64,000 nucleotides of DNA, from NCBI RefSeq assembly GCF_003387155.1, contig NZ_QUMT01000006.1, positions 62,001 through 126,000 of the forward strand, written 5' to 3'. Numbering within the stretch: the stretch's first letter is position 1; each line of letters opens with the position of its first letter. The translations under genes were made by a program, and so were the position numbers. A model generated the notes under the pieces. That model had not been told where the DNA came from, did not search any database, and saw only the letters and a list, made by a program, of their open reading frames with translations. This document shows positions 1 to 7,926 of this stretch, one piece after another. Source of the stretch: Roseateles depolymerans. GTDB lineage: Bacteria > Pseudomonadota > Gammaproteobacteria > Burkholderiales > Burkholderiaceae_C.

Positions 1-1
1 G

Positions 2-127
2 GGACGCGAGATCAAGGAAGCCGGCCATGGAGACTGCCTCAAGGGCGAATACGCCGGCGGCGGCATGGGCCTGCTCAGCGCGCCGTTCCTGCTGCTGGCG
101 AAGGCACGCGGCCAATGCGCCAAGTAA
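2..127 (+). CDS. C-terminal end of an unidentified protein (partial)
   Basis: The window opens inside a gene; the frame starting at base 2 runs for 41 codons to a TAA at 125-127. The visible residues include GDCLKGEYAGGGMGLLS followed by a hydrophobic FLLLAKARG stretch and the C-terminus CAK. Codon use matches the flanking genes. The fragment is too short for a function. The next gene starts 32 bases after the stop, so the two may be co-transcribed. Confidence 0.55.
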   Translation, partial: GREIKEAGHGDCLKGEYAGGGMGLLSAPFLLLAKARGQCAK

Positions 128-159
128 GCCCCGCACCGACCTCCTCCAGGAGCCACGCT

Positions 160-1104
160 GTGACCCGATCGATTCTTCCACCTGCGCCCTGCGCGCCCTT
201 GCCCATGCATGCTGTGAACACCTTGGCCGCCCGGATGGCGGGTTTTGTCGGCCCTTTAATGCGCAACCGGCGGACGGCCCTGCGGATTCTGGCGGGCGGG
301 CTGTACGCCGCGGGCCTGTCGCAGGCCGCGGTCGCTCAGGTTGCCCACGACGCGCAATCCGCTCAAACAGTGCAATCCGCTCCATCCAGCCAGGCCTCCG
401 CGCCGGACGACGCCGCCCAGTCCTTGCCAACGGTGCAGACCAGCCTGCAACGCGGCAGCTTCATGCCCTACAAGCAGATCAACCAGGTGCTTCTCGCCTT
501 GAAGACCGATGGAGAAGGCCTCTTCGTCAGCCGCCTTCGCATCCGCCCGAGCGACAAGGGCCAGCCGCTGCCGCCCAACATCCGCCTAGCGTTGATGACC
601 GACGAGCGCACCATCAACATCCCGGTCGATGCCGAAGGCCGCTTTGAGCTGCCGACGTTTCCCAAGGAGGAAGCCAAGGACATGGAGCTGGGCAGCAATG
701 TGCCCAAGGGCACGACCGGCATCCAGCTGCGCATCGACCTCACCACCCCGCCCGACCAACTGGACATGGCCACCGTTCGCCGCGTCGTGAAGGTCGGCCA
801 GCATCTGCGTGATGAGTTGCTGCCCTGGTATGTGCGCTGGCTGGTGCCGCAGATCGACGGCGTGACGGTCTGCAGCGCCCGGCCGGATTGGCAACTGGGC
901 TGGGCCGAGAACGGCCAGAACTGGGTGCTGCCGCTGCCGGCCGACGCGTCCGCCAAGGAACCGGATACGGAGAAGGACAAGCCCTCGCGTCCCTGCACCG
1001 TGCTCACCGGCCAGGAGCAGTTTCCGGACCGCGCCCGCCTGCTGTCACCAGCGGCGGACCAGCCCAAGCTCTACATCCGGCTGCGGCAGACGCGCCCGTC
1101 CTGA
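160..1104 (+). CDS. Secreted protein of unknown function
   Basis: A 314-residue protein. I chose the GTG at 160 because an AGGAG lies 7 bases upstream; an in-frame ATG at 235 is the alternative and would give a more normal signal peptide. A basic stretch (MRNRRTALR) is followed by a hydrophobic segment ending near LSQAAVAQ, so export to the periplasm is likely. A Gln/Ser/Ala-rich stretch follows. The rest is a folded region with paired motifs such as VSRLRIRPS and INIPVDAEGRFELP, and two Cys residues in the last third that could form a disulfide. I do not recognise the family. It converges with the next gene, leaving 5 bases between stops. Confidence 0.7.
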   Translation: MTRSILPPAPCAPLPMHAVNTLAARMAGFVGPLMRNRRTALRILAGGLYAAGLSQAAVAQVAHDAQSAQTVQSAPSSQASAPDDAAQSLPTVQTSLQRGSFMPYKQINQVLLALKTDGEGLFVSRLRIRPSDKGQPLPPNIRLALMTDERTINIPVDAEGRFELPTFPKEEAKDMELGSNVPKGTTGIQLRIDLTTPPDQLDMATVRRVVKVGQHLRDELLPWYVRWLVPQIDGVTVCSARPDWQLGWAENGQNWVLPLPADASAKEPDTEKDKPSRPCTVLTGQEQFPDRARLLSPAADQPKLYIRLRQTRPS

Positions 1105-1109
1105 CCGGG

Positions 1110-1427
1110 TCAGTGCATCAGCTTAAGGGTCACCACGCCGGCGATGATCAGCCCGACCCCGACGAACCGGCCCAGCGTGGCCGGGTCTCCATAGGCCAGC
1201 ACGCCCACGGCGAAAGCGCCTGCGGCACCGATGCCGGTCCACACCGCATAGGCCGTGCCCATGGGGATGGCGCGCTGCGCCAGCCAGAGCATGTAGCCGC
1301 TGCCGGACATGAAGGCGATCGCCATGGCGATGCCCAGGCCGCGGTATTGCGGCGTCTGGGCGAGTTTGAGGCCGACGGGCCAGCCGATCTCGAGAAGGCC
1401 GGCGATGACGAGGTAGATCCAGCTCAT
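1110..1427 (-). CDS. gdx: SMR-family exporter of the SugE/Gdx (guanidinium) type
   Basis: A 105-residue, four-helix membrane protein of the normal small-multidrug-resistance length. The start reads MSWIYLVIAGLLEIGWPVGL; Glu13 in helix 1 is the coupling acid conserved throughout the family. Helix 4 contains GVGLIIAGVVTLKLMH. The GW following the Glu and the single short gene (no paired EbrAB-type partner) favour the SugE/Gdx subgroup, which exchanges guanidinium or quaternary ammonium ions for protons across the inner membrane. I looked upstream (1428-1500) for paired ACGR-loop hairpins of a guanidine-II riboswitch and saw none, so regulation is unknown. Confidence 0.85.
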   Translation of the reverse strand: MSWIYLVIAGLLEIGWPVGLKLAQTPQYRGLGIAMAIAFMSGSGYMLWLAQRAIPMGTAYAVWTGIGAAGAFAVGVLAYGDPATLGRFVGVGLIIAGVVTLKLMH

Positions 1428-1529
1428 GACAATACTGCTTGCAGGGGAAACCCTGCATGCTAAGCCCAGCCGGCGTGCTTGGGTCTGGACTCCCCCTCAG
1501 CGCAGCCTCAGCAAGACCTTAGCGCTGCC

Positions 1530-2003
1530 TCAGCCCTGCAACTGATCAATGATGATCCGCAGCCGCTCCTGCACGGCGGGTTCCAGGTCCACGAACCGGC
1601 AGCCCACATACACCTGCTCGCCAGCCAGGAAGGAGCGGAAGCTGCGGCGCGCGCGCACCTCCAGCGCCACCGTGACGACACCGAAGTCGCCCAGGCTCAG
1701 GCGCACCTGGGGAAGCCGTTTACCCACCAGCAGCGCGCCTGCCTCGGCCTTGCTGGCCCGCAGTGCCACGCCGCCCAGCGACACGTCTTCCAGGCTCAGG
1801 CTCAACGAACGCCCCAGCACCGCCAGGTCTGCATGGAACGCCGGCCCCAGCGGCATCGCCTGACGGGGCGAGCTGCGGCGGTCCACCGGCTCGTCCAGAT
1901 CCACCGCACCGCCGGACATCGAGTCCTGGTGGCCGGACGTGTCCGGGCGGGGCCGGTTGGTGTCGTCGTCGAGCGGATCGAGGGGGAACGGTCTGGAGTT
2001 CAT
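1530..2003 (-). CDS. PilZ-domain protein, putative c-di-GMP receptor
   Basis: A 157-residue protein from the ATG at 2003. A disordered acidic N-terminus is followed by a PilZ domain: the RxxxR element is in RRSSPR and the downstream element is EDVSLGGVAL (D/N-x-S-x-x-G), the two parts that wrap the c-di-GMP dimer. The C-terminal half has alternating beta strands ending in YVGCRFVDLEP, as in the YcgR C-terminal domain. An N-terminal YcgR domain is not visible. An upstream TTG would add a short hydrophobic stretch, but PilZ proteins are cytoplasmic, so I prefer the ATG. It probably binds c-di-GMP; the target is unknown. Confidence 0.75.
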   Translation of the reverse strand: MNSRPFPLDPLDDDTNRPRPDTSGHQDSMSGGAVDLDEPVDRRSSPRQAMPLGPAFHADLAVLGRSLSLSLEDVSLGGVALRASKAEAGALLVGKRLPQVRLSLGDFGVVTVALEVRARRSFRSFLAGEQVYVGCRFVDLEPAVQERLRIIIDQLQG

Positions 2004-2140
2004 AAGGCCACAAGCGCTGAGCAGAAGCACTGTGCAGAGGCGCGATGCCAAAGACGGTGCCAGGTCGATGCTGACCCGAGTGTAGCGAGCACCGAAGGCC
2101 TCGGCGGTCTTGCGCCGCGGCCCTTCACGCCTTCACCCAT

Positions 2141-3904
2141 TCACCCTTGCAGCGCGCTCCCGTCGCGCTCTCTGGCGCGCTCCAGCTCCAGTTGCTTCAG
2201 CACCCGGCGCTGTACCTTGCCGGTGGTGGTCATCGGCAGGCTCTCGATGAACTCGATGTCCTTGGGATATTCGTAGGGCGCCAATCGCCCTTTGACAAAG
2301 GCCTGTAGCTCGGCGACCAGTTGCGCCGATCCTTCATGCCCCGGCGACAGCACCACAAATGCCTTCACCATGCTGCCCCGGTCCGCATCCGGCTTGGGCA
2401 CGACGGCGGCATTGGCCACCGCCGCATGCTTGACCAGGCAGTTCTCGATCTCCCCCGGCCCGATGCGGTAGCCCGCCACCTTGAACTGATCGTCCGAGCG
2501 CCCTTCGTACCAGAGGTAGCCCTGTGCATCCATGCGGGCCATGTCGCCGGTGCGGCACCAGCTGTCGTCGGGGTCGCCGGTGAACTTGGCGCGGGTGGCA
2601 GCCTCGTTGTTCCAGTAGCCGAGGAAGAACACCGGGTCCGGCGTGCCGTGCACATCGCGCCGATGCACGGCAATTTCGCCGATGGTGCCGGGGGCGCAGA
2701 CCTGCCCGTCGTCGTCGATCACCGCCACGCGGTGCCCGGGATAGGCGCGGCCCATGCTGCCCGGACGGGCCGGCCACAGCCGGGCGCAGTTGCCCACCAC
2801 ATAGTTGATCTCGGTCTGGCCGAACATCTCGTTGACCGTCAGGCCCAGCTCGTCCTGCACCCAGTGGAAGACCGCGTCGCCCACCGCTTCGCCCGCACTC
2901 ATGATGGCCTGCAGATGCAGCTCGTACTGCCGGCGTGGATGCGGACAGGCCTTCATCATCGCCTTCAGCGCGGTCGGGAACAGGAAGGTGTGGCTGATGC
3001 GATAGCGCTGCATCAGCTCGAAGGCTCGCTCCGGCGTGAAGCGGCCCTGGTAGGCCAGGATCGGCCGCCCGAAATACAGCGTGGGCAGCAGCGCATCCAT
3101 CAGTCCGCCGGTCCAGGCCCAGTCGGCCGGGCTCCAGAAGACGGCCTCGCTCGCCACCGACGGATCGCGCGGATCAAAGCCGAACCAGTTCTGGCTCGCG
3201 ACAAAGCCGGTGAGGTTGCCCATCAGCGCCCGCTGCGGAATCAGCGCGCCTTTGGGGGCGCCGGTCGTGCCGCTGGTGTAGATGAGGATGGCCGGGTCAT
3301 CCGCCGCGTGCAGGCGCGGCTGGAAGCGTGCATCTTCCGCCTGCAGCGCGGCCATCCAGTCGCTTTCGCCGTCCTGCGGCGACGTGCCGCCCACCACCAG
3401 CAGATGAGAGAGCGCGGGGCAATCCGCCCTCACCTCACGCAAGGTGGCCAGGGCCGCTGCTTCCACGATGGCCAGGCAAGCGCCGCTGTCCTGCAGCCGA
3501 TAGGCCATGGCCTCTGGCCCGAACAGCATGGACAGCGGCATGGCCACCGCGCCGAGCTGGTTCAGGGCGATGTGGGCCACCGCCGTTTCGAAGCGCTGCG
3601 GCATTACCAGCGCCACCCGGTCCCCCGCCTTCACGCCCAGGCGCTGCAAGGCATTGGAGAGTCGGTGCGCGGCGCGCTGCAACTGGCCGTAGCTGTATTG
3701 CGCGCGGCAGCCGGTGTCGCTGTCGGAGAGGATGGCGGGCGCGTCGGGCGTGTCGCGCGCCCAGCGTCCGCAGCACAGCTCCGCCAGGCTGATCTGCGCC
3801 GGCAGCTGCCACTGGAAGCGGGCGTGCATGTGGGGGTAGAGGTCGCCGGGCGGGGACGTCTCGGATGGGTCGGGTACGTGACGGGCCGGACGCCTCGCGG
3901 TCAT
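2141..3904 (-). CDS. AMP-dependent acyl-CoA synthetase (acetyl-CoA synthetase-like)
   Basis: A 587-residue member of the ANL adenylating-enzyme superfamily, which activates a carboxylic acid to an acyl-AMP and then a CoA thioester. Visible motifs in order: the P-loop YTSGTTGAPKG, the A5 region NEMFGQTE, the hinge Asp in WCRTGDMA, YRIGPGEIE (A8), and the catalytic Lys in MTTTGKVQRR near the C-terminus. Substrate cannot be read from sequence; WSPADWAW resembles medium-chain and acetyl-CoA synthetases of this type. I chose the ATG at 3904, which has a GAGGAAGAG upstream; an ATG at 3967 is also open but has no ribosome site. It is transcribed toward the PilZ gene. Confidence 0.85.
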   Translation of the reverse strand: MTARRPARHVPDPSETSPPGDLYPHMHARFQWQLPAQISLAELCCGRWARDTPDAPAILSDSDTGCRAQYSYGQLQRAAHRLSNALQRLGVKAGDRVALVMPQRFETAVAHIALNQLGAVAMPLSMLFGPEAMAYRLQDSGACLAIVEAAALATLREVRADCPALSHLLVVGGTSPQDGESDWMAALQAEDARFQPRLHAADDPAILIYTSGTTGAPKGALIPQRALMGNLTGFVASQNWFGFDPRDPSVASEAVFWSPADWAWTGGLMDALLPTLYFGRPILAYQGRFTPERAFELMQRYRISHTFLFPTALKAMMKACPHPRRQYELHLQAIMSAGEAVGDAVFHWVQDELGLTVNEMFGQTEINYVVGNCARLWPARPGSMGRAYPGHRVAVIDDDGQVCAPGTIGEIAVHRRDVHGTPDPVFFLGYWNNEAATRAKFTGDPDDSWCRTGDMARMDAQGYLWYEGRSDDQFKVAGYRIGPGEIENCLVKHAAVANAAVVPKPDADRGSMVKAFVVLSPGHEGSAQLVAELQAFVKGRLAPYEYPKDIEFIESLPMTTTGKVQRRVLKQLELERARERDGSALQG

Positions 3905-4015
3905 GGGGAGCTCTTCCTCTCGAACAAGAGCGTGGATGCTAGCCACGCTGGCCCGACCGGTCTTCATGGAAAGCCCGTAGCACGCCGGTGGGGCGTGATG
4001 CCCCGCGTTAGCGCC

Positions 4016-4585
4016 TCAGGGCGCGTAGCGTTGCAGCGCCTCGCCGGAGAGACGGCACAGACGCCAATCCGGCAGCAGGGCCGCGCCCATCTTCTCGTAG
4101 AAGCGGATGGCGTTTTCATTCCAGTCCAGCACGCACCATTCGAAGCGGCCATAACCGCGCTCATTGGCGATGCCCGCCAGCAGCGTCAGCATGCGACGAC
4201 CCAGGCCCGCGCCGCGATGGGCGGGCTTCACGTACAGGTCTTCCAGATACAGGCCCGGCTTGGCCAGGAAGGTGGAGAAATTGATGAAGGTCAGCGCAAA
4301 GGCCACCACCTCCCCAGACTGGTGCTCCGCCACCCAGGACTCCACCACCGGCTTGTCGCCAAACAGATGCGGCGCCAGGGTCTCGGGCGTGACGGACAGC
4401 AGATGGGTGAGGTTCTCGAATTCCGCCAGCTCGGTGATCAGGCCGACCAGGGCGGGTACATCCTCCGGGCGTGCCGGGCGAAAGCTGTAGGCCTCGGACG
4501 CCGGGCTGGGCACGGGGGTGCTGTCGGTGGACACATCGGCCGCGGCGGCTGCGGACAGGGATGGGGAGTTGGGTGTGGCGTTCAT
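4016..4585 (-). CDS. GNAT-family N-acetyltransferase
   Basis: A 189-residue acetyltransferase starting at the ATG at 4585. After an Ala/Ser/Pro-rich N-terminus of about 30 residues, the GNAT fold begins at YSFRPARPEDVPAL. The acetyl-CoA pyrophosphate loop is AHRGAGLGRRML, preceded by the strand LYLEDLYVKP. The last motif, ENAIRFYEKMGA, is typical of diamine/amino-acid GNATs (cf. spermidine/thialysine acetyltransferases). The acceptor substrate is not determined. Its start is 59 bases from the divergent hydrolase at 4644, so the two share a promoter region. Confidence 0.85.
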   Translation of the reverse strand: MNATPNSPSLSAAAAADVSTDSTPVPSPASEAYSFRPARPEDVPALVGLITELAEFENLTHLLSVTPETLAPHLFGDKPVVESWVAEHQSGEVVAFALTFINFSTFLAKPGLYLEDLYVKPAHRGAGLGRRMLTLLAGIANERGYGRFEWCVLDWNENAIRFYEKMGAALLPDWRLCRLSGEALQRYAP

Positions 4586-4643
4586 GCCTGCATTGTCTCC
4601 ATGGCGAAAGCGGCCCGGCGATGCAAGGCCTACAGTCGTGTCC

Positions 4644-5597
4644 ATGAGCACCGACACCCGCCCGACTTCCCCGTCCGCCTCGGCGCTGCCGACAGCGGCG
4701 TATGTGCCGCGCCGGACGCATCGCAGCGAATTCGTGACGCTGCGGGGGCTGCGCCATCATCTGATGCACTGGGGCCCGCCGCCCTCGCCGTCCGACACAC
4801 GTCCGCTGCTGGTGATGGTGCACGGCTGGATGGACGTCGGGGCCTCGTTCCAGTTCATGGTGGATGCCCTTCGCGAGGAGCGGCCGATGGTCGCGATGGA
4901 CTGGCGCGGTTTTGGCCTCACCGACAACACGCCGGGCGATGCCTACTGGTTCCCCGACTACCTGGGCGACCTGGACGCGCTGCTGGACCATCTGAGCCCG
5001 GGCGCCCCGGTCGATCTGCTGGGTCACAGCATGGGCGGCAATGTGGTGATGACCTATGCCGGCGTGCGGCCGCAGCGCATCCGCCGCCTGGTGAATCTCG
5101 AAGGCTTCGGCCTGCCCGAGACGATTCCGGAGATGGCCCCTGCGCGGCTCGCCGACTGGCTCGATGAGCTCAAGACCCCGCAGAGCCTGAAGAGCTATGA
5201 GTCGGTAGAGGGCGTGGCGCACCGGCTGATGAAGACCAACCCGCGAGTGCCCGCCGACAAGGCGGCCTGGCTGGCGCAGCACTGGTCGCGTCAGGGGGAA
5301 GATGGCCACTGGCACATCCTCGGCGACGCGGTCCACAAACGGACCAACCCGGTGCTCTACCGCAGGGCTGAAGCGCTGGCCTGCTGGTCCCGCATCCAGG
5401 CGCCGACGCTGTGGGTGGAAGGCAGCGAGACCGACATGACCCAGTGGTGGGGCAACCGGTATCCGCGCGAAGACTTCGAAACGCGGCTGAGCGTGGTGCC
5501 GAAGCTGGACCGTGTGACCTTGCAGAAGGCCGGGCACATGCTGCATCACGACCAGCCCGAGGCCTTGGCGCGGGAGGTGGAATCGTTCCTGGGCTGA
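4644..5597 (+). CDS. Alpha/beta-fold hydrolase
   Basis: A 317-residue alpha/beta hydrolase from the ATG at 4644. The oxyanion-hole strand is LLVMVHGWMDVGASF, the nucleophile elbow is LGHSMGGN (Ser), the acid is probably in LWVEGSETDM, and the catalytic His is in QKAGHMLHHDQPE near the C-terminus. These are the complete triad elements of esterase or epoxide-hydrolase-like enzymes. An HGW rather than HGF oxyanion motif suggests an esterase or lipase-like role. The substrate is unknown. It is divergent from the GNAT gene and is followed by a 7-bp tandem repeat. Confidence 0.85.
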   Translation: MSTDTRPTSPSASALPTAAYVPRRTHRSEFVTLRGLRHHLMHWGPPPSPSDTRPLLVMVHGWMDVGASFQFMVDALREERPMVAMDWRGFGLTDNTPGDAYWFPDYLGDLDALLDHLSPGAPVDLLGHSMGGNVVMTYAGVRPQRIRRLVNLEGFGLPETIPEMAPARLADWLDELKTPQSLKSYESVEGVAHRLMKTNPRVPADKAAWLAQHWSRQGEDGHWHILGDAVHKRTNPVLYRRAEALACWSRIQAPTLWVEGSETDMTQWWGNRYPREDFETRLSVVPKLDRVTLQKAGHMLHHDQPEALAREVESFLG

Positions 5598-5673
5598 GGC
5601 GCCTTCCGCGGGCAGCGTGAACACCGCAATGGGCGGCGTCCAGGGCGCAGCGTGCAGTGAGTGGCGAGTGACC

Positions 5674-5715
5674 AGTGGCAGGTAGCAGGTAGCAGGTAGC
5701 AGGTGGCAGGTGGCT
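5674..5715. repeat. 7-bp tandem repeat (GGTAGCA), six units
   Basis: Six head-to-tail 7-bp units: one AGTGGCA, three exact GGTAGCA, then GGTGGCA and GGTGGCT. The array sits between the stops of two convergent genes, just 4 bases from the thioesterase stop at 5720. It is not in a coding region and has no spacers. Confidence 0.85.
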
Positions 5716-5719
5716 CGGC

Positions 5720-6217
5720 TCAAGCCCCTGCTGTGACGACGGCCGCCTGGTACACCTGCACAAAGGCCGGCGGCATCCGGCGCGGTCGGCCGGTGCTGAT
5801 CTCGATGCACACCAGGTCCCAGCGCCCGCGCATCAGCGTCTGGCCGTCGCTGGCGCGGCGCAGCTGGAAGCGGCGCTCCATGGCCAGCTTGCCGTCGCCC
5901 GCCGTCAGCCAGGTGCCCAGCCACAACCGCTCGCCCTGGAAGGACGGCAGCAGATAGTCGTAGACGCCCTGCCGGATGGCCATGGCGCGGTCCAGTTGGC
6001 GGTAGTCCTGCAGCGACAGGCCCAGGTGCTCCGAATGCGACCAGGCCACACGCTCGCACCACTGCACATAGACCGCATTGTTGGTGTGGTCCAGGCCGTC
6101 GATGTCCGCCGCCTGCGGGGACACCTCCAGCAGGTGGGGTCGCGGGTAGTCCCAGCCGTCCCCCTGGTTGATCCCGTCCACACCTGCGTCCCGCCCTGCC
6201 CCTTGCTCCACCGACAT
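5720..6217 (-). CDS. Acyl-CoA thioesterase, hotdog fold (4HBT/FadM-like)
   Basis: A 165-residue single-hotdog protein. The family signature is GLDHTNNAVYVQWCERVAWSH: an Asp-His-x-N loop leading into the long hotdog helix, with the catalytic Asp replaced by the DHTNN arrangement seen in YbgC/FadM-type thioesterases. The later strands read MERRFQLRR and RGRWDLVCIEI. It should hydrolyse an acyl-CoA in the cytoplasm; chain-length preference is not predictable. The ATG at 6217 has a GGAG 7 bases upstream. The ParB-like gene is divergent. Confidence 0.8.
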   Translation of the reverse strand: MSVEQGAGRDAGVDGINQGDGWDYPRPHLLEVSPQAADIDGLDHTNNAVYVQWCERVAWSHSEHLGLSLQDYRQLDRAMAIRQGVYDYLLPSFQGERLWLGTWLTAGDGKLAMERRFQLRRASDGQTLMRGRWDLVCIEISTGRPRRMPPAFVQVYQAAVVTAGA

Positions 6218-6455
6218 GCCTGTCTCCTGCCCCGCAGGGCGCTACTGAATGCCAGATCTCGCCACAGAGATCCGTCGCCGCCGTGACCTCCTGACGCCGC
6301 CCCGGCTGCAAATTCGGCAGAATGCCGCCCCTTGATTCTCTTGCGACAGCGGCCTGCGCGGCTGTCGCACAAGCGGCAGGTCTGTCGCGGCGGTGCACCC
6401 GGTGCCGTCGGTCGCGCCTGCCGTGTTTCTCTTCCGTCTGGCCTCAGTTTCCGTC

Positions 6456-7349
6456 ATGAACATCACCGTCCTCGAAGAACTCCGCATCTACATCGACCCG
6501 TTGACCGACGACGAATATGCCGCCCTGGAGCGCAGCATCCTCGCCGAAGGCTGCCGCGACGCGCTGGTCCTGTGGGGGGACATTCTGGTGGACGGTCACA
6601 ACCGCTACAGCATCTGCAGCAAGCATGGCCTGCCCTTCCAGACGGTGCAGAACACCCGCTTCAAGACGATGGAAGACGTGCATCTGTGGATGATCGACCA
6701 GCATCTGGGCCGCCGCAGCGTGTCGGACTTCCAGCGGGGGGTGCTGGCCCTGCGCAAGAAGGAGATCCTGGAGGCGCGGCGCCTGTCGGTGCTGGACAAG
6801 CCGGCCGAGGAACTGGCTGCCGCGGCCGAGGCGCCTTGGGAGGGCGAAGGCGCCCCGACAGCGCCGGTGGAGGCCGCCGTGCCGGCCGCGCCGCCCCTCA
6901 AGAGCCGTGAAGCGATTGCCAAGGCCGCCCGCATCAGCGCGGCCACGGTGAGCCAGATCGAAAAGATTCAGAAGGCGGCAGCGCCGGAGCTGGTGGCGGC
7001 GGTGAAGGCCGGCGAGGTGTCGATCAGCGCCGCGGCGGTCATTGCGGAGCTGTCGGCCGAAGAGCAGGCGGCGGCGGCGGCCGGCGGCAAGAAGGAACTG
7101 CGCCAGGCGGCCAAGCGGGTGCGTGAGGCCAAGAGCGGCAAGAAGTCCACCGGTGATGCGGTGGCCGATGTGGCCGTGGAGGTGCTGGGCGTGCCGACGA
7201 CCGATGAGGGCGAGCCGGAATCCGATCCGCGCATCGCACTGCTGCGGGCGCAGGTCAGCGCCCTGCAGGACGAGAACACCCAGTTGCGCGCTCAGGTGGC
7301 GGATCTGCAGGCCCAGCTGACTGCGGCCAGGCACGCCGCTGCGTCCTGA
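6456..7349 (+). CDS. ParB/Srx N-terminal-domain protein with C-terminal coiled coil
   Basis: A 297-residue protein. Residues about 10-75 form a ParB/sulfiredoxin-like fold, with ILVDGHNRYSICSKHGLPF as the nucleotide-binding loop. Next comes a helix-turn-helix-like stretch (REAIAKAARISAATVSQIEK) and AVKAGEVSISAAAVIAEL, an arrangement typical of plasmid and phage ParB-like DNA-binding proteins. The last 40 residues are a heptad-rich coiled coil (LRAQVSALQDENTQLRAQV). I chose the ATG at 6456. There is no parA or plasmid gene nearby, so it is not the chromosomal partition protein; a host-recruited mobile-element regulator is possible. Function unknown. Confidence 0.7.
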   Translation: MNITVLEELRIYIDPLTDDEYAALERSILAEGCRDALVLWGDILVDGHNRYSICSKHGLPFQTVQNTRFKTMEDVHLWMIDQHLGRRSVSDFQRGVLALRKKEILEARRLSVLDKPAEELAAAAEAPWEGEGAPTAPVEAAVPAAPPLKSREAIAKAARISAATVSQIEKIQKAAAPELVAAVKAGEVSISAAAVIAELSAEEQAAAAAGGKKELRQAAKRVREAKSGKKSTGDAVADVAVEVLGVPTTDEGEPESDPRIALLRAQVSALQDENTQLRAQVADLQAQLTAARHAAAS

Positions 7350-7443
7350 TCGGGGCTCAACCCGGCCAAGGGGGCCGGGTGATGGCCAGGTAAGAGCCGC
7401 GTGATGGCGGTAATGGCCTGGCGCCCGATCCCGGTCGGGCGAC

Positions 7444-7791
7444 TCAAAACTCGGACTGCGTAGGCTCCGGCGGGGCCGCTGCGACGGCGGCCTCGTGGCG
7501 ATTCATCACCCGGGCATAGATCCAGACGATCGCGCAATACACCAGCAGCGCGCCCTGGGCCCCGACCCAGAAGCTGAACGGCCAGCCGAAGAACTCGAAG
7601 CTCAGGTCCCGCGCATACCAGGCCACGCCAAACGTCACCCCGCCCCACAGCAGCAGCAGGGACAAGGTCAGCAGCACCACCACGCGGGTGGAAGCCGCGG
7701 CCGGACGGCCGGCGTGCCGGTCCGGCGGCCCGCTGACCGCCCACTCCGGAGAGCGGTCGCCGCGTTGGGGGACAGGGCGTGTCGGGTCCAT
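7444..7791 (-). CDS. DUF4212 (putative solute:sodium symporter small subunit), orphan
   Basis: A 115-residue inner-membrane protein with two helices: VVVLLTLSLLLLWGGVTFGVAWY and FSFWVGAQGALLVYCAIVWIYARVMNR. The FGWPFSFWVGAQGA loop and the terminal YARVMNRHE match the DUF4212 family as I know it. That protein is normally encoded immediately upstream of a large sodium:solute symporter (ActP-like). Here neither neighbour is a transporter: downstream is the ParB-like gene, and upstream and divergent is prfB. The 35-residue Arg/Pro-rich N-terminus is longer than usual. Confidence 0.7.
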   Translation of the reverse strand: MDPTRPVPQRGDRSPEWAVSGPPDRHAGRPAAASTRVVVLLTLSLLLLWGGVTFGVAWYARDLSFEFFGWPFSFWVGAQGALLVYCAIVWIYARVMNRHEAAVAAAPPEPTQSEF

Positions 7792-7926
7792 CCCGACATC
7801 TTAGGCAGCCCATGCGTGGCAGCATGAGAAAATACCCTTCTTCACCCGCTGTCCGGGCCGCTTTTGTGCCGGTCCGCCATCAGCGGGCCTGCTATTTCGG
7901 GGCCTGTCCCCACGCATCCAGACATC

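Noticed and set aside
1428..1500. Guanidine riboswitch upstream of the SMR exporter
   Set aside because: The paired short hairpins with ACGR loops of the guanidine-II class, or any comparable motif, are not present; only one GCAGGG/CCCTGC hairpin is visible.
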